A stretch of 64,000 nucleotides of DNA from Bacteroidota bacterium (GCA_947452555.1 CANGDH010000001.1:372001-436000); one strand, 5' to 3'; numbered from the stretch's first letter, positions 50,412 to 63,211 are shown. Translations and numbers: made by a program. The notes: generated by a model from the sequence alone, not told the origin.

Positions 50412-51172
50412 TATTCTGCAGTCAAACTAGCTCCTAAATACTCTTTATTTAAACGAGCAATATTAGCAATAGATATTTCTTTTGGACAAGCTGCTTCACA
50501 AGCACCAGTATTAGTACAAGATCCGAAACCTTCTTTATCCATTTGAGCAACCATATTTAATACGCGTGATTTTCTTTCAGGCTCACCTTGTGGTAGTAAC
50601 GCTAAGTGAGATACTTTAGCACTTAAGAATAACATTGCAGAGCTGTTTTTGCAAGCAGCAACACAAGCACCACAACCAATACACATAGCTGCAGCAAAAG
50701 AAGCATCCGCTTTCGCTTTTTCAATTGGTAAACTATTACCGTCTACAGCATTACCTGTATTTACACTAATATATCCACCAGCTTGTATGATTCTATCAAA
50801 TGCACCTCTGTCTACTGTTAAATCCTTAACAATAGGGAATGCATTAGATCTCCATGGTTCAATCGTAATGGTATCTCCGTCTTTGAATGCACGCATGTGT
50901 AATTGGCAAGTCGTATTTGCTTGCCAAGGACCGTGTGGTTTTCCGTCAATATATAATGAACACATTCCGCAGATACCTTCTCTACAATCATGGTCAAAAG
51001 CAATAGGCTCTTCACCTGTTACAATTAATTTTTCGTTTAAAACGTCCAACATCTCTAAAAAAGACATTTCATCAGAGATATCATTCACGTCATATTTTAC
51101 AAAAGCACCTGTTGTGTTTGCGTTTTTTTGACGCCAAACTTTCAATTTTAAATTCAAGTTATTATGTGCCAT
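50411..51172 (-). CDS. sdhB: Succinate dehydrogenase/fumarate reductase iron-sulfur subunit
   Basis: [48 protein letters not shown]. Confidence 0.95.
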   Translation of the reverse strand: MAHNNLNLKLKVWRQKNANTTGAFVKYDVNDISDEMSFLEMLDVLNEKLIVTGEEPIAFDHDCREGICGMCSLYIDGKPHGPWQANTTCQLHMRAFKDGDTITIEPWRSNAFPIVKDLTVDRGAFDRIIQAGGYISVNTGNAVDGNSLPIEKAKADASFAAAMCIGCGACVAACKNSSAMLFLSAKVSHLALLPQGEPERKSRVLNMVAQMDKEGFGSCTNTGACEAACPKEISIANIARLNKEYLGASLTAE

Positions 51173-51220
51173 ATTTTATAAGTTATACTAGTAGTAAATA
51201 AATAGTTGTTAAGTAATTGA

Positions 51221-53194
51221 TTATTTGTAGTTACGTTGACTTGGTTTAATTACATCATACTTCAATTCTTCTTTGTGTAATTGCCATTCATGATCGCCTT
51301 TATTTTCCCAAGCAGCAACATACATGAAGTTTTCGTCGTCTCTCAACGCTTCTCCTTCTGGAGTTTGATACTCTTCTCTAAAGTGACCACCACAACTTTC
51401 TTCTCTATTTAAAGCGTCAACACACATTAACTCACCTAATTCAATAAAGTCCGCAACACGGTTTGCTTTATCCAATTCAGGATTGTATTCATTTATTTCT
51501 CCTGGAACTCTTACATCGCTCCAGAATTCTTTTTTCAATGCTTGTACTTCCGCAATTGCTTGAGTTAAACCTTCTTTATTTCTAGCCATTCCACATTTGT
51601 CCCATATAATTTTACCTAAACGCTTATGGAAACTTTCAACAGATTGTTTACCGTTAATGTTTTTCAAAGAAGCAATACGATCTGCTACTGCTTTTGCAGC
51701 TGCTTCGAAAGCAGGATGTGTAGTTGGTATAGCTGCATTATAAATCTCGTCTGCTAAATTATTACCCACTGTGTAAGGGGCAACAAAATATCCATCAGCT
51801 AAACCTTGCATCAATGCACTCGCACCTAAACGATTGGCACCATGGTCACTAAAGTTAGCTTCTCCCAATGCATATAAACCTGGAACATTTGTTTGTAATT
51901 CATAATCTACCCATAAGCCACCCATTGTATAGTGAACTGCTGGATAAATACGCATTGGAACTTCATATGGATTTTCGCCAGTAATTTTTGCATACATTTC
52001 AAACAAGTTGCCGTATTTTTCTTTCACTACTTGTTTACCCATTGCAATAATTTGTTCAGCAGCAACGTCTTTTAATCCTTGTTTACTCACTTCAATTTTA
52101 CCATATCTTTCAATAGCTGCTGCGTAGTCTAAATAAACTGCTTGCTTTGAAGTCCCTACGCCGTAACCTGCATCACATCTTTCTTTTGCTGCACGGGACG
52201 CAACGTCACGTGGAACTAAGTTTCCGAAAGCAGGATAGCGACGCTCTAAATAATAATCTCTTTCTTCTTCAGGTATATCAATTGCTTTGCGTGTTTCTCC
52301 TTTTGTTTTTGGTACCCAAATACGACCATCATTTCTTAATGACTCTGACATCAAAGTCAATTTAGATTGGTGATCTCCTGATACTGGAATACAGGTAGGG
52401 TGAATTTGTGTAAAACAAGGATTTGCAAAATATGCACCTTGTTTATGTGCTTTCCATGCAGCTGTTACATTCGATCCCATTGCGTTAGTAGACAAATAAA
52501 ATACGTTTCCGTATCCACCGGTACATAATAAAACAGCGTGACCAAAATGCTTTTCTAATTCACCAGTAATTAAATTACGAGCGATTATTCCTTTTGCTTT
52601 TCCATCAATTTTTACAACGTCCAGCATCTCATGACGAGAATACATTGTAACATTACCTAATGCTACTTGACGCTCTAAAGCTTGGTAGGCACCAATTAAT
52701 AATTGCTGACCAGTTTGACCTGCAGCATAAAATGTTCTTTGAACTTGCGTTCCACCAAAACTACGGTTACTTAATAAGCCACCGTATTCACGTGCAAAAG
52801 GAACACCTTGTGCAACACATTGGTCAATAATATTGGTACTCACTTCTGCTAAACGATGAACGTTTGCTTCACGAGCTCTATAGTCACCACCTTTAATAGT
52901 GTCGTAGAATAATCTGAAAACGCTATCACCATCATTTTGATAGTTCTTAGCGGCATTGATTCCACCTTGCGCGGCAATACTATGTGCACGACGTGGGGAA
53001 TCTTGAAAACAAAATGCTTTTACTTTATAGCCTAGTTCTCCCATTGCAGCTGCAGCAGAAGCACCAGCTAAACCAGTACCAACAATAATCACTTCCATCT
53101 TTCTTTTGTTGGCAGGGTTTACTAGTTTACAATGACCTTTGTAGTCGACCCATTTTTCTTCTAGTTTTCCAGCAGGTATTTTAGAATCTAACAT
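51221..53194 (-). CDS. sdhA: Succinate dehydrogenase/fumarate reductase flavoprotein subunit
   Basis: [61 protein letters not shown]. Confidence 0.96.
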   Translation of the reverse strand: MLDSKIPAGKLEEKWVDYKGHCKLVNPANKRKMEVIIVGTGLAGASAAAAMGELGYKVKAFCFQDSPRRAHSIAAQGGINAAKNYQNDGDSVFRLFYDTIKGGDYRAREANVHRLAEVSTNIIDQCVAQGVPFAREYGGLLSNRSFGGTQVQRTFYAAGQTGQQLLIGAYQALERQVALGNVTMYSRHEMLDVVKIDGKAKGIIARNLITGELEKHFGHAVLLCTGGYGNVFYLSTNAMGSNVTAAWKAHKQGAYFANPCFTQIHPTCIPVSGDHQSKLTLMSESLRNDGRIWVPKTKGETRKAIDIPEEERDYYLERRYPAFGNLVPRDVASRAAKERCDAGYGVGTSKQAVYLDYAAAIERYGKIEVSKQGLKDVAAEQIIAMGKQVVKEKYGNLFEMYAKITGENPYEVPMRIYPAVHYTMGGLWVDYELQTNVPGLYALGEANFSDHGANRLGASALMQGLADGYFVAPYTVGNNLADEIYNAAIPTTHPAFEAAAKAVADRIASLKNINGKQSVESFHKRLGKIIWDKCGMARNKEGLTQAIAEVQALKKEFWSDVRVPGEINEYNPELDKANRVADFIELGELMCVDALNREESCGGHFREEYQTPEGEALRDDENFMYVAAWENKGDHEWQLHKEELKYDVIKPSQRNYK

Positions 53195-53244
53195 ATTTCA
53201 ATCTTTTATCTAACGTTTAGAAATAATTTTTACTTAATTAATTT

Positions 53245-53928
53245 TTAGTTTACCCAATGTAAATAAAAACTAATTGGCATCATAGCGAAAGCCAATGGTA
53301 TCAAGATAGCAAAGCCATAACCAATAGTGCTAATCATAGCATGGTATCTTTTATTGTGCACTCCAATTGTCTTGAAGGCACTTTGGAATCCATGTGCTAA
53401 GTGATAGCCGAGAGACATACAAGCAATTACATAAAATACAACTACCCAAATATCTTGGAAAGTGGATTGCATCACTGCATATAAGTTATGTACTTGTAAT
53501 CCATTTGGTAAAGTAACTTCTTCTACTCCTGTGATTCTTGATGGAACCCAAAAGTGTTTCCAATGAAGTACGAAGAACATTAAAAGAATAGTTCCTAATA
53601 CTGCCATACTTCGGCTATACCATTTACTACCTTTTGTATAATTCACTGCGTATCCAACAGCTCTTTTACTTCTATTTTGTAGGGTCAACATATATCCTTG
53701 TATAATGTGCAAGAATATAAAAAAGAATAAACCTACTTCTAGAATTCTAGGTACTACATTGCTTCCCATAAAATGGCCTGCTCTGTTAAACATAACACCG
53801 CCATCCATGGCCCAAATGCAAGCATTTAGTCCGGCATGTACTACTAAGAATAAAACTAAAAAGATACCTGTGAATCCCATGATCAATTTTTTCCCCACAG
53901 AGGATGTAAACATTTGTGTAAACGTCAT
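53245..53928 (-). CDS. sdhC: Succinate dehydrogenase cytochrome b subunit
   Basis: MTFTQMFTSSVGKKLIMGFTGIFLVLFLVVHAGLN; start trimmed from 53979 because TACTTTTG lies upstream at 53954-53961. Confidence 0.9.
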   Translation of the reverse strand: MTFTQMFTSSVGKKLIMGFTGIFLVLFLVVHAGLNACIWAMDGGVMFNRAGHFMGSNVVPRILEVGLFFFIFLHIIQGYMLTLQNRSKRAVGYAVNYTKGSKWYSRSMAVLGTILLMFFVLHWKHFWVPSRITGVEEVTLPNGLQVHNLYAVMQSTFQDIWVVVFYVIACMSLGYHLAHGFQSAFKTIGVHNKRYHAMISTIGYGFAILIPLAFAMMPISFYLHWVN

Positions 53929-53953
53929 AAGTCGTTGAATTTTAAAATCTTTG

Positions 53954-53961
53954 CAAAAGTA
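53954..53961 (-). promoter_or_regulatory. -7 box TACTTTTG of sdhCAB
   Basis: Minus strand TACTTTTG, 25 nt from the trimmed ATG. Confidence 0.45.
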
Positions 53962-54105
53962 GGGAGTAATTACACACAAGACATAATTCGTCTTATGATT
54001 TTAAGCAAGTTTCCTAAATACCTTAACAAATTGTGCATTTAGATAAGTAATTAACCGTTTGCATAAATTTGTGAATGGAATGCTTGTTTGGACTAAATTT
54101 ACAAT

Positions 54106-55353
54106 ATGATAAAAGTGCTAGGCATACTTTGGAACAGTTTTAAGATGGCCCTACAGGAGCTTAAAGTCAATAAATTAAGGACTTTCTTGTCTCTTTTTGG
54201 CATTACGATAGGCATTTTTTGCATTATTGGAGTGCTTGCTACTATTGATAGTTTGAAGACAAAAATTAGCAGCGACTTGTCTGGTATGGGCAATAACACC
54301 ATATTTATTGACAAATGGGATTACAGTGGTGGCCCTGAATACCCTTGGTGGAAATTCGTAAAGCGTCCTAGTATGAAAGTGGCTGAAATGGAAATGATTC
54401 AGAAAAAGTCTTCATTAGCATCCAATATTGCCTTCTTTGTTTCTACTTCTGCAAGTTTTAGTTATGAAGAGAACCAATTAAAAGGTGTCAATCTTTATGG
54501 AGTGACTAAGGACTTTAATTCCATTCAAACTTTTAATATTGGAACGGGCAGGTATTTTAATGAAAACGATTTTATAAGAGGCGTTCCCTATTGTGTTATT
54601 GGAAATAAAATTGCCGAAGAACTTTTCGTAAAACCTGAAAAAGCTTTAGGTAAAACTATTTCTTACGGAGGACGTCGATTATTAGTTATAGGAATCATTG
54701 AAAAGCAGGGTAGTTCTATGCTGGGTGGTTTTGATTATGATAAAACTACAATCGTTCCTTATAATTATTATGCATCTATATTCAATCCAGACAATAACAA
54801 CCCCTATATAATGGTCCAAGCAAAGCCGGGTATTCCATCAAAAGCTTTGCAGGAAGAATTAATAGGAGTGATGCGTCAATTAAGAAAATTAAGTCCTACC
54901 CAGGAGGACAATTTTACTTGTAATGACGTCGCACAATTTAAAGATCAAATTGAAAGTGTCTTTGGTGCTATTAATCAAGGTGGATGGGCCATTGCGGGCT
55001 TGTCTTTATTAGTAGGTGCTTTTGGAGTAGCTAATATTATGTTCGTAACTGTGAGAGAAAGAACCAGTCAAATTGGACTTAAAAAAGCAATAGGTGCTAA
55101 AAGTTCTACCATATTATATGAGTTTCTTTTAGAGTCTGCTTTCTTATGTATTATTGGTGGGCTGGTCGGACTATTCCTTGTCTGGTTGCTCACTGTAGCC
55201 TTAGGTGCTGTGCTGCCTTTTCCAATTTTCATTGCGCCTAGTATTGTCGTTTTAGCACTTAGTATTTGTATTGTTTTAGGGGTGATTTCTGGAATTATTC
55301 CAGCTTCCATTGCAGCTAAAATGAATCCAGTAGAAGCCATTAGAACAAAGTAA
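54106..55353 (+). CDS. MacB-like ABC transporter permease
   Basis: LKVNKLRTFLSLFGITIGIFCIIGVLATIDSLK; GVANIMFVTVRERTSQIGLKKAIGAKSSTILYEFLLESAF. Confidence 0.92.
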   Translation: MIKVLGILWNSFKMALQELKVNKLRTFLSLFGITIGIFCIIGVLATIDSLKTKISSDLSGMGNNTIFIDKWDYSGGPEYPWWKFVKRPSMKVAEMEMIQKKSSLASNIAFFVSTSASFSYEENQLKGVNLYGVTKDFNSIQTFNIGTGRYFNENDFIRGVPYCVIGNKIAEELFVKPEKALGKTISYGGRRLLVIGIIEKQGSSMLGGFDYDKTTIVPYNYYASIFNPDNNNPYIMVQAKPGIPSKALQEELIGVMRQLRKLSPTQEDNFTCNDVAQFKDQIESVFGAINQGGWAIAGLSLLVGAFGVANIMFVTVRERTSQIGLKKAIGAKSSTILYEFLLESAFLCIIGGLVGLFLVWLLTVALGAVLPFPIFIAPSIVVLALSICIVLGVISGIIPASIAAKMNPVEAIRTK

Positions 55354-55360
55354 TAAGCTT

Positions 55361-55368
55361 TACCTTTG
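55361..55368 (+). promoter_or_regulatory. -7 box TACCTTTG immediately before tsaD
   Basis: Perfect TAnnTTTG ending 4 nt before the GTG start. Confidence 0.55.
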
Positions 55369-55372
55369 CTCC

Positions 55373-56395
55373 GTGTTAGCTAAATCAATTACCATATTAG
55401 CCATTGAATCATCATGTGATGAAACTGCTGCATCTGTTGTAGTGGATGGTAAAATCCTTTCCAATTATATTGCCAATCAAACAGTGCATGAGAAATTTGG
55501 AGGAGTGGTTCCGGAATTGGCTAGTAGAGCACATATGGAAAATATAGTTCCAGTGGTTGACGAATCTCTTAAAACCGCTTTTCCTAATTTAACACATGCC
55601 GAAAGACTGGCTCAACTTGATGCAATTGCTTTCACACAAGCGCCTGGCTTAATTGGCAGTTTATTGGTAGGCGCACAGTTTGCGAAGTCATTAGCATTGT
55701 CTTTAAACAAGCCTTTAATTGCAGTACATCATATGCAAGCACATGTTTTGGCAAATTTAATTGGCACTACTATTCCAAGTTTTCCATTCTTATGCTTGAC
55801 TGTAAGCGGGGGACATACTCAAATTATAAAATGTAATAGCACAGCAGATATGCAAATTATGGGTGAAACCATTGACGATGCAGCAGGAGAGGCTTTTGAT
55901 AAAATTGCAAAATTACTCGGCCTGCCTTATCCCGGCGGCCCTTTATTAGATAAATTAGCACAACAAGGGAATTCAAAAGCTTTTGAATTTGCTAAACCAT
56001 TAGTACCTGAATTAAACTATTCTTTTAGTGGCTTAAAAACTAGTGTTTTATATTTTTTACAAAAACAAGCACCTGGATTTATTGAAGCTAATTTGAATGA
56101 TTTATGTGCTTCTGTACAGTATACTATCGTAACTATTTTATTGAAAAAGTTGAAAAAAGCAATGGTGGAAACGGGTATTAAAGAAGTTTGTATTGCGGGT
56201 GGGGTAAGTGCAAATTCAGGACTTAGAAATGGAATTCAGGAATTAGGGCAAAAAATGCAGGCCAATATCTATTTGCCACAATTTGAGTATTGTACGGACA
56301 ATGCTGCAATGATAGCTATTACAGCACATTACAAATACCTTTCAGGTACATTTGAGCCCTTAAGTACTAGTGCAACTGCGCGTTCAAATTGGTAA
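55373..56395 (+). CDS. tsaD: tRNA N6-adenosine threonylcarbamoyltransferase TsaD
   Basis: ILAIESSCDETAASVV, HHMQAHVLAN, LTVSGGHTQI, CIAGGVSANSGLR, CTDNAAMIA; GTG start. Confidence 0.95.
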   Translation: MLAKSITILAIESSCDETAASVVVDGKILSNYIANQTVHEKFGGVVPELASRAHMENIVPVVDESLKTAFPNLTHAERLAQLDAIAFTQAPGLIGSLLVGAQFAKSLALSLNKPLIAVHHMQAHVLANLIGTTIPSFPFLCLTVSGGHTQIIKCNSTADMQIMGETIDDAAGEAFDKIAKLLGLPYPGGPLLDKLAQQGNSKAFEFAKPLVPELNYSFSGLKTSVLYFLQKQAPGFIEANLNDLCASVQYTIVTILLKKLKKAMVETGIKEVCIAGGVSANSGLRNGIQELGQKMQANIYLPQFEYCTDNAAMIAITAHYKYLSGTFEPLSTSATARSNW

Positions 56396-56407
56396 GGATA
56401 AATTACT

Positions 56408-58063
<1,656 letters not shown>

Positions 58064-58178
58064 GCTCAAAAAGGCAATTATATTTCTCAGAAAATCAATG
58101 ATTTAGCAATATTTCAACCTTTTTCTGCGTTATGAATAAAAAAACTTAAAAAAAATGGGACTGTAAGGTATATTTAGT

Positions 58179-58193
58179 TACCTTTGCCGTCCG
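58179..58193 (+). promoter_or_regulatory. -7 box of the rpmB operon
   Basis: TACCTTTGCCGTCCG, box ends 23 nt before the ATG. Confidence 0.6.
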
Positions 58194-58209
58194 TAAAAAA
58201 TTATTTCTC

Positions 58210-58446
58210 ATGGCTAGAGTATGTCAGGTAACAGGAAAGAAGCCGATCACTGGAAACAGCGTATCGCATTCTAACATTAAAACAAAGCGTCGTTTTCTTC
58301 CGAACTTACAAAAGAAGCGTTTCTACTTTGTTGAAGAAGATCGTTGGATCACTTTAAAAGTATCTACTGATGCTTTAAGAACCATCAACAAAAATGGTTT
58401 AGCAGCAGTAGTAAAAGATTTAAGAGCCGCTGGCGATAAAATCTAA
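58210..58446 (+). CDS. rpmB: 50S ribosomal protein L28
   Basis: [29 protein letters not shown]. Confidence 0.97.
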   Translation: MARVCQVTGKKPITGNSVSHSNIKTKRRFLPNLQKKRFYFVEEDRWITLKVSTDALRTINKNGLAAVVKDLRAAGDKI

Positions 58447-58482
58447 TCGTAAATAATTAAGTATAACTTATAATATACCATC

Positions 58483-58665
58483 ATGGCACGTAAAGGAAAC
58501 AGAGTTCAAGTAATATTAGAGTGCACAGAGCACAAGACTACTGGTTTACCAGGAACTAGTCGTTATATTACAACTAAGAACAAAAAGAATACTCCAGATC
58601 GTTTGGAGTTCAAAAAGTATAATTCAATTTTGAAAAAAGTAACTGTTCACAAAGAAATTAAATAA
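58483..58665 (+). CDS. rpmG: 50S ribosomal protein L33
   Basis: [47 protein letters not shown]. Confidence 0.97.
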   Translation: MARKGNRVQVILECTEHKTTGLPGTSRYITTKNKKNTPDRLEFKKYNSILKKVTVHKEIK

Positions 58666-58667
58666 TC

Positions 58668-58841
58668 ATGGCAAAAGCAGCTTCTAAAAACGCGAAAATC
58701 AAGGATCTAAAGGCTTCTGCTGAAGCTAAAAACTGGACTAAAGTAATTAAAGCAGTACGTAGCCCTAAGACTGGTGCGTATACATTTAAAGAAAATATCG
58801 TTCACAAAGATCTTGTTAAAGATTTCTTAGCTGGTAAATAA
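58668..58841 (+). CDS. DUF4295 family protein (57 aa, absent from the ORF track)
   Basis: Translated by eye: MAKAASKNAKIKDLKASAEAKNWTKVIKAVRSPKTGAYTFKENIVHKDLVKDFLAGK; conserved position after rpmG. Confidence 0.92.
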   Translation: MAKAASKNAKIKDLKASAEAKNWTKVIKAVRSPKTGAYTFKENIVHKDLVKDFLAGK

Positions 58842-58880
58842 TCTTACCGACTAATACTTTTCGCAACGAAAAATATTGAA

Positions 58881-58906
58881 GCTCCGATAATTCGGAGCTT
58901 TTTTTA
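58881..58906 (+). terminator. Rho-independent terminator after rpmB-rpmG-DUF4295
   Basis: GCTCCGA-TAAT-TCGGAGC followed by TTTTTTT. Confidence 0.9.
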
Positions 58907-58930
58907 TGTAAATATCCTCAAAGGATTACT

Positions 58931-58938
58931 TAAATTTG
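58931..58938 (+). promoter_or_regulatory. -7 box TAAATTTG immediately before ftsY
   Basis: Perfect TAnnTTTG ending 4 nt before the ATG. Confidence 0.55.
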
Positions 58939-58942
58939 TATC

Positions 58943-59902
58943 ATGAGCTTTTTAGGAAAACTATTTGGTAAAAAAGAGAAAGAAACATTGGATCATGGTT
59001 TAGCACAAACTAAACAGGGTTTCTTTGAGCGTATTTCTAAAGTTATTATTGGTAAAACTAGTGTGGATGATGATGTATTGGATCAATTGGAAGAGGCTTT
59101 AATTGGAGCAGACGTAGGTGTGGATACTACTTTAGCACTAATTGAGAAAATACAAATAAGAGTAAAGAAGGATAAATATGTCTCAACTGCTGAATTAAAC
59201 CAAATTTTACATGATGAATTGGCTGCACTTTTAGTAGACGCAGCTTCTGACCAAATTGGGTTTCAACCACCTGCAAATAAAAAACCATATGTTATCTTAG
59301 TTGTTGGCGTTAATGGTGTTGGTAAAACAACAACTATTGGCAAATTAGCACATCATTATAAGGAAGCTGGTAATGAAGTAATACTTGGTGCCGCCGACAC
59401 ATTTAGAGCCGCGGCAGTGGATCAATTAACTATTTGGAGTGAAAGAGTAGGTGTGCCAATTGTAAAGCAAAATATGGGCTCAGATCCTAGTGCGGTAGCT
59501 TTTGATACGATACAATCAGCCATCGCTAGAAAATCAGACGTTGTTTTGATTGACACAGCAGGTCGATTACATAATAAAGCACATTTGATGGATGAATTAA
59601 ATAAAATCAAACGTGTAATCCAAAAGCAATTACCAGATGCACCACATGAAGTTTTATTAGTATTAGATGGTTCTACCGGACAAAATGCTTTAGAACAAGC
59701 CAAGCAATTTATGGCAGTAACTAATGTAAATGCGTTAGCAATTACTAAATTAGACGGTACCGCGAAAGGTGGTGTGGTATTGGCTATTGCACATCAATGC
59801 AAAATACCTGTGAAATATATTGGAGTAGGAGAACAAATAAAAGACTTAGTCTTATTTGATAAAGATGAATTTGTCGATTCTCTTTTTAGTTTGAATCGTT
59901 AA
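58943..59902 (+). CDS. ftsY: Signal recognition particle receptor FtsY
   Basis: VGVNGVGKTTTIGKLAHHYKEAGNEVILGAADTFRAAAVDQL, DTAGRLHNKAHLMDEL, TKLDGTAKGG. Confidence 0.97.
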   Translation: MSFLGKLFGKKEKETLDHGLAQTKQGFFERISKVIIGKTSVDDDVLDQLEEALIGADVGVDTTLALIEKIQIRVKKDKYVSTAELNQILHDELAALLVDAASDQIGFQPPANKKPYVILVVGVNGVGKTTTIGKLAHHYKEAGNEVILGAADTFRAAAVDQLTIWSERVGVPIVKQNMGSDPSAVAFDTIQSAIARKSDVVLIDTAGRLHNKAHLMDELNKIKRVIQKQLPDAPHEVLLVLDGSTGQNALEQAKQFMAVTNVNALAITKLDGTAKGGVVLAIAHQCKIPVKYIGVGEQIKDLVLFDKDEFVDSLFSLNR

Positions 59903-59905
59903 CCA

Positions 59906-60427
59906 CTATTTCAGGATATAACGAATACTGATACCTCCGTGATTTTTAAAGTAAGATTGTATGATACTGAAAGCTGGTTGCCAATCAATACTCAAATTTA
60001 ATGGTGTATTCTTGATTTTATAATCTAACCCTATAATACCATCAAATCCTACGGCTATATTAGAATTACTAGTACCTGAATTGGTTCTTTTCCATTCTTC
60101 ACTCCATATACCTAAGTGGCCACCATATCCATAATACCAAGACAATTGTTCAGCACCCTCTATTGGTGTATAAAATTCTTTCAAAACCGAAACACTAAAA
60201 CCATCCAAGGTAATATAACCAATTGCTTCAATGGCTTTATGCTGTTTAAAAAAGCTTTTATAGGTAATAGCCCCTGGGGAAATTTTAACTCCAATAGCTT
60301 TTGTGTAAGTATTACCATTAAAACTTGAACTTTTATCTGAAACTGGATCTGGGGTAAAATTTTGAGCTGAAAGACTTAAGAAACTTAATATGGATAAAGT
60401 AAAAACGAATAATGGCTTTAGGTTCAT
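59906..60427 (-). CDS. Exported protein, probably a small outer-membrane beta-barrel
   Basis: Signal peptide FVFTLSILSFLSLSAQ; alternating hydrophobic strands; C-terminal GGISIRYILK. Confidence 0.6.
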   Translation of the reverse strand: MNLKPLFVFTLSILSFLSLSAQNFTPDPVSDKSSSFNGNTYTKAIGVKISPGAITYKSFFKQHKAIEAIGYITLDGFSVSVLKEFYTPIEGAEQLSWYYGYGGHLGIWSEEWKRTNSGTSNSNIAVGFDGIIGLDYKIKNTPLNLSIDWQPAFSIIQSYFKNHGGISIRYILK

Positions 60428-60502
60428 GTTCCTGTATTTTGGGGGTAAACAAATTTAAGAAGTTTTAGCAAATACACTGTTTAATAAATGCTAAAATTTG
60501 GT

Positions 60503-60510
60503 TAGGTTTG
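60503..60510 (+). promoter_or_regulatory. -7 box TAGGTTTG immediately before the polyprenyl synthetase gene
   Basis: Perfect TAnnTTTG ending 4 nt before the ATG. Confidence 0.55.
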
Positions 60511-60514
60511 TAAC

Positions 60515-61480
60515 ATGTTAAGTTTTCAAGAATTATCAGAACAATTTAATAAAGGATTTGATAAATCCCATTTTCCGTCTAGTCCTGCTACATTGTATGA
60601 GCCAGGTGAATATTTTTTAAAAATAGGGGGCAAGCGTATACGACCTGTTCTTTGTTTATTAGGAAATGAGTTATTTAACGATTTGCACGAAGACGCAATC
60701 CACGTTGCAGGTGCCATAGAGTTATTTCACAATTTCACTTTAGTACATGACGACATGATGGACGAAGCTTCTCTACGACGCGGTAAAGCAACAGTGCATA
60801 CAAAATACGATTATAATACGGCCTTGTTAGTAGGGGATGTGATGATAATTAGAGCGTACGAATATTTACAGAAAATTCAACCAAGTTATTTGCCAAAAAT
60901 TTTACAATTGTTTAATCAAACTGCAAGAGAGGTTTGTGAAGGTCAACAATTGGACATGGATTATGCTAAGATGGACAATGTAACTATGGATCAATATATT
61001 CATATGATTACCTTGAAAACTTCTGTATTGTTAGCCGCAAGTTTAGAAATGGGTGCAATCATAGGTGGAGCCGGTGAAAATAATTGCAAACAGTTATATG
61101 AGTTTGGTAGAAAAATAGGTATTGCATTTCAAATTCAAGACGACTATTTAGACGCGTTTGGTGATGCTGCCATTTTTGGCAAGGAAGCTGGTGGTGATAT
61201 CAAACAGAATAAAAAGACTTTTTTATTACTACATGCTTTAGCTGTAGCCAATAAGGATCAAAAAGAAAAATTAGAAATATTACTTGAATCCAACTCAGAA
61301 GATAAGGTTGAAAAAGTTTTAGCCATATTCACAGCATGCGGTGTGAAGGATTGGGCAGAGAACTTAAAAGCAAAATATTTACAAGAAGCATTTGAGCATT
61401 TAGAAGCTATAGCAGTAATGTCCGCACGCAAGAAGCCTTTAATTGAATTGGCAAATTATTTAATGAATCGCGCGCAGTAA
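60515..61480 (+). CDS. Polyprenyl synthetase family protein
   Basis: GGKRIRPVLCLLG, LVHDDMMDEASLRRGKATVH, FQIQDDYLDAFGD. Confidence 0.93.
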   Translation: MLSFQELSEQFNKGFDKSHFPSSPATLYEPGEYFLKIGGKRIRPVLCLLGNELFNDLHEDAIHVAGAIELFHNFTLVHDDMMDEASLRRGKATVHTKYDYNTALLVGDVMIIRAYEYLQKIQPSYLPKILQLFNQTAREVCEGQQLDMDYAKMDNVTMDQYIHMITLKTSVLLAASLEMGAIIGGAGENNCKQLYEFGRKIGIAFQIQDDYLDAFGDAAIFGKEAGGDIKQNKKTFLLLHALAVANKDQKEKLEILLESNSEDKVEKVLAIFTACGVKDWAENLKAKYLQEAFEHLEAIAVMSARKKPLIELANYLMNRAQ

Positions 61481-61509
61481 TTCAATCACGTTTTTTACAA
61501 AAAATACAC

Positions 61510-63207
61510 ATGTCATTATTCAGAAAGAAATCGATTGATAAAATAGTTAAAGATGCAGAAGCAGGATTAAGTGACGGACATAGCGCAAGTGGAATGAAAA
61601 GAGTACTAGGCGTTAAGGACCTTACTTTTATGGGCATTGCAGCAGTTGTGGGTGCTGGTATCTTTTCTACTATTGGTACTGCAGCATTTCACGGGGGACC
61701 AGGAATTTCTTTATTATTTGTTATTACCGCAATTACTTGCGGATTTAGCGCATTATGTTATGCAGAATTTGCGAGTAGAGTTCCAATTGCAGGAAGTGCG
61801 TATACTTATGCATATGTAACATTTGGTGAATTGGTAGCTTGGATTATTGGTTGGGCATTGATTTTAGAATATGCCATTGGAAACATAGTGGTTGCAATAA
61901 GCTGGAGTGGCTATTTTGTAAATTTATTGGAAGGTTTTCATATTCATTTACCAGGTTGGCTAAGTACTAATTATGAACAAGCGCAACAAGGATATGATGA
62001 AGCATTAAAACATTTAGCAACTGGAGGTACACAAGAAACCTTTAGTAAACTGGCAAGAATAGGATATGATGCAATAACGAATGCGCCGCTAATTGGAGGC
62101 GCAAGAATTATTTTAAATGTACCAGCTTTTATAATTGTAGTTTTAATAACCATGTTAGTGTACAGAGGAATAAAGGAAAGTAAGAAGACTACTAACTTGA
62201 TGGTCATATTTAAAATATGTGTAATCGTTTTTGTAATTATTCTTGGTTTCTTTTATGTAGATACTTCCAATTGGACTCCTTTTATGCCTAATGGATTTAA
62301 AGGGGTATTAGCTGGAGTATCGGCGGTATTTTATGCTTATATAGGTTTTGACGCTATTTCAACTACTGCTGAAGAATGTAAAAATCCACAGCGTGATTTG
62401 CCAAAAGGGATGATTTACTCTTTGATTATTTGCACCGTTTTATATATTTTAATTGCATTGGTATTAACTGGTATGGTTAGCTATACACAGTTAAAAGTGG
62501 ATGATCCATTAGCTTTTGTTTTTGAAAAAATTGGATTACATAAAATTGGATACATTATTTCAGTTAGTGCAGTTGTGGCAACTACAAGTGTCTTGTTGGT
62601 ATTTCAATTAGGACAACCAAGAATTTGGATGAGTATGAGTCGTGATGGTTTATTGCCTAAGAAGTTTTCAAAAGTGCATCCTAAATATGGGACACCTGCT
62701 TTCGCAACAATTATAACCGGAATTTTTGTGGGAATACCTTCCTTATTTATGTCAATTAGTAGAATGACAGACTTGACAAGTATTGGAACTTTATTTGCCT
62801 TTGTATTAGTTTGTTTTGGAGTATTAGTATTGCCTAGAATAGCCCCTTCAGTAAAACAACAAGCATTTAGATTGCCCTATATAAATGGCCAATATATCAT
62901 ACCAGCACTAGCTGCTATCTTCCTATATTTTGGAAAGTCTAGAATTGAAAATGCATTTAGCATGACAGGAAGTGAAGGGTATCAGGAATTCTTATTTTTA
63001 GTTTTCGTATTTATATTAATCATAGTTGCTATAATGAGTTATATACGCAAATACTCCATTATACCCATTATTGGAGCATTATGTTGTTTGTATTTAATGA
63101 TAGAGATCCCGCCAGTTAGCTGGTTATGGTTTTTTATATGGATGACAATTGGCTTAGTAATTTATTCTTTTTACGGTCGCAAGAAAAGCTTATTAGCAAA
63201 ACAATAG
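61510..63207 (+). CDS. APC-superfamily amino acid permease
   Basis: VLGVKDLTFMGIAAVVGAGIFSTIGTAAFHGGPGISLLFVI; GFDAISTTAEECKNPQRDLPKGM; ~12 TM segments. Confidence 0.92.
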   Translation: MSLFRKKSIDKIVKDAEAGLSDGHSASGMKRVLGVKDLTFMGIAAVVGAGIFSTIGTAAFHGGPGISLLFVITAITCGFSALCYAEFASRVPIAGSAYTYAYVTFGELVAWIIGWALILEYAIGNIVVAISWSGYFVNLLEGFHIHLPGWLSTNYEQAQQGYDEALKHLATGGTQETFSKLARIGYDAITNAPLIGGARIILNVPAFIIVVLITMLVYRGIKESKKTTNLMVIFKICVIVFVIILGFFYVDTSNWTPFMPNGFKGVLAGVSAVFYAYIGFDAISTTAEECKNPQRDLPKGMIYSLIICTVLYILIALVLTGMVSYTQLKVDDPLAFVFEKIGLHKIGYIISVSAVVATTSVLLVFQLGQPRIWMSMSRDGLLPKKFSKVHPKYGTPAFATIITGIFVGIPSLFMSISRMTDLTSIGTLFAFVLVCFGVLVLPRIAPSVKQQAFRLPYINGQYIIPALAAIFLYFGKSRIENAFSMTGSEGYQEFLFLVFVFILIIVAIMSYIRKYSIIPIIGALCCLYLMIEIPPVSWLWFFIWMTIGLVIYSFYGRKKSLLAKQ

Positions 63208-63211
63208 GAAC

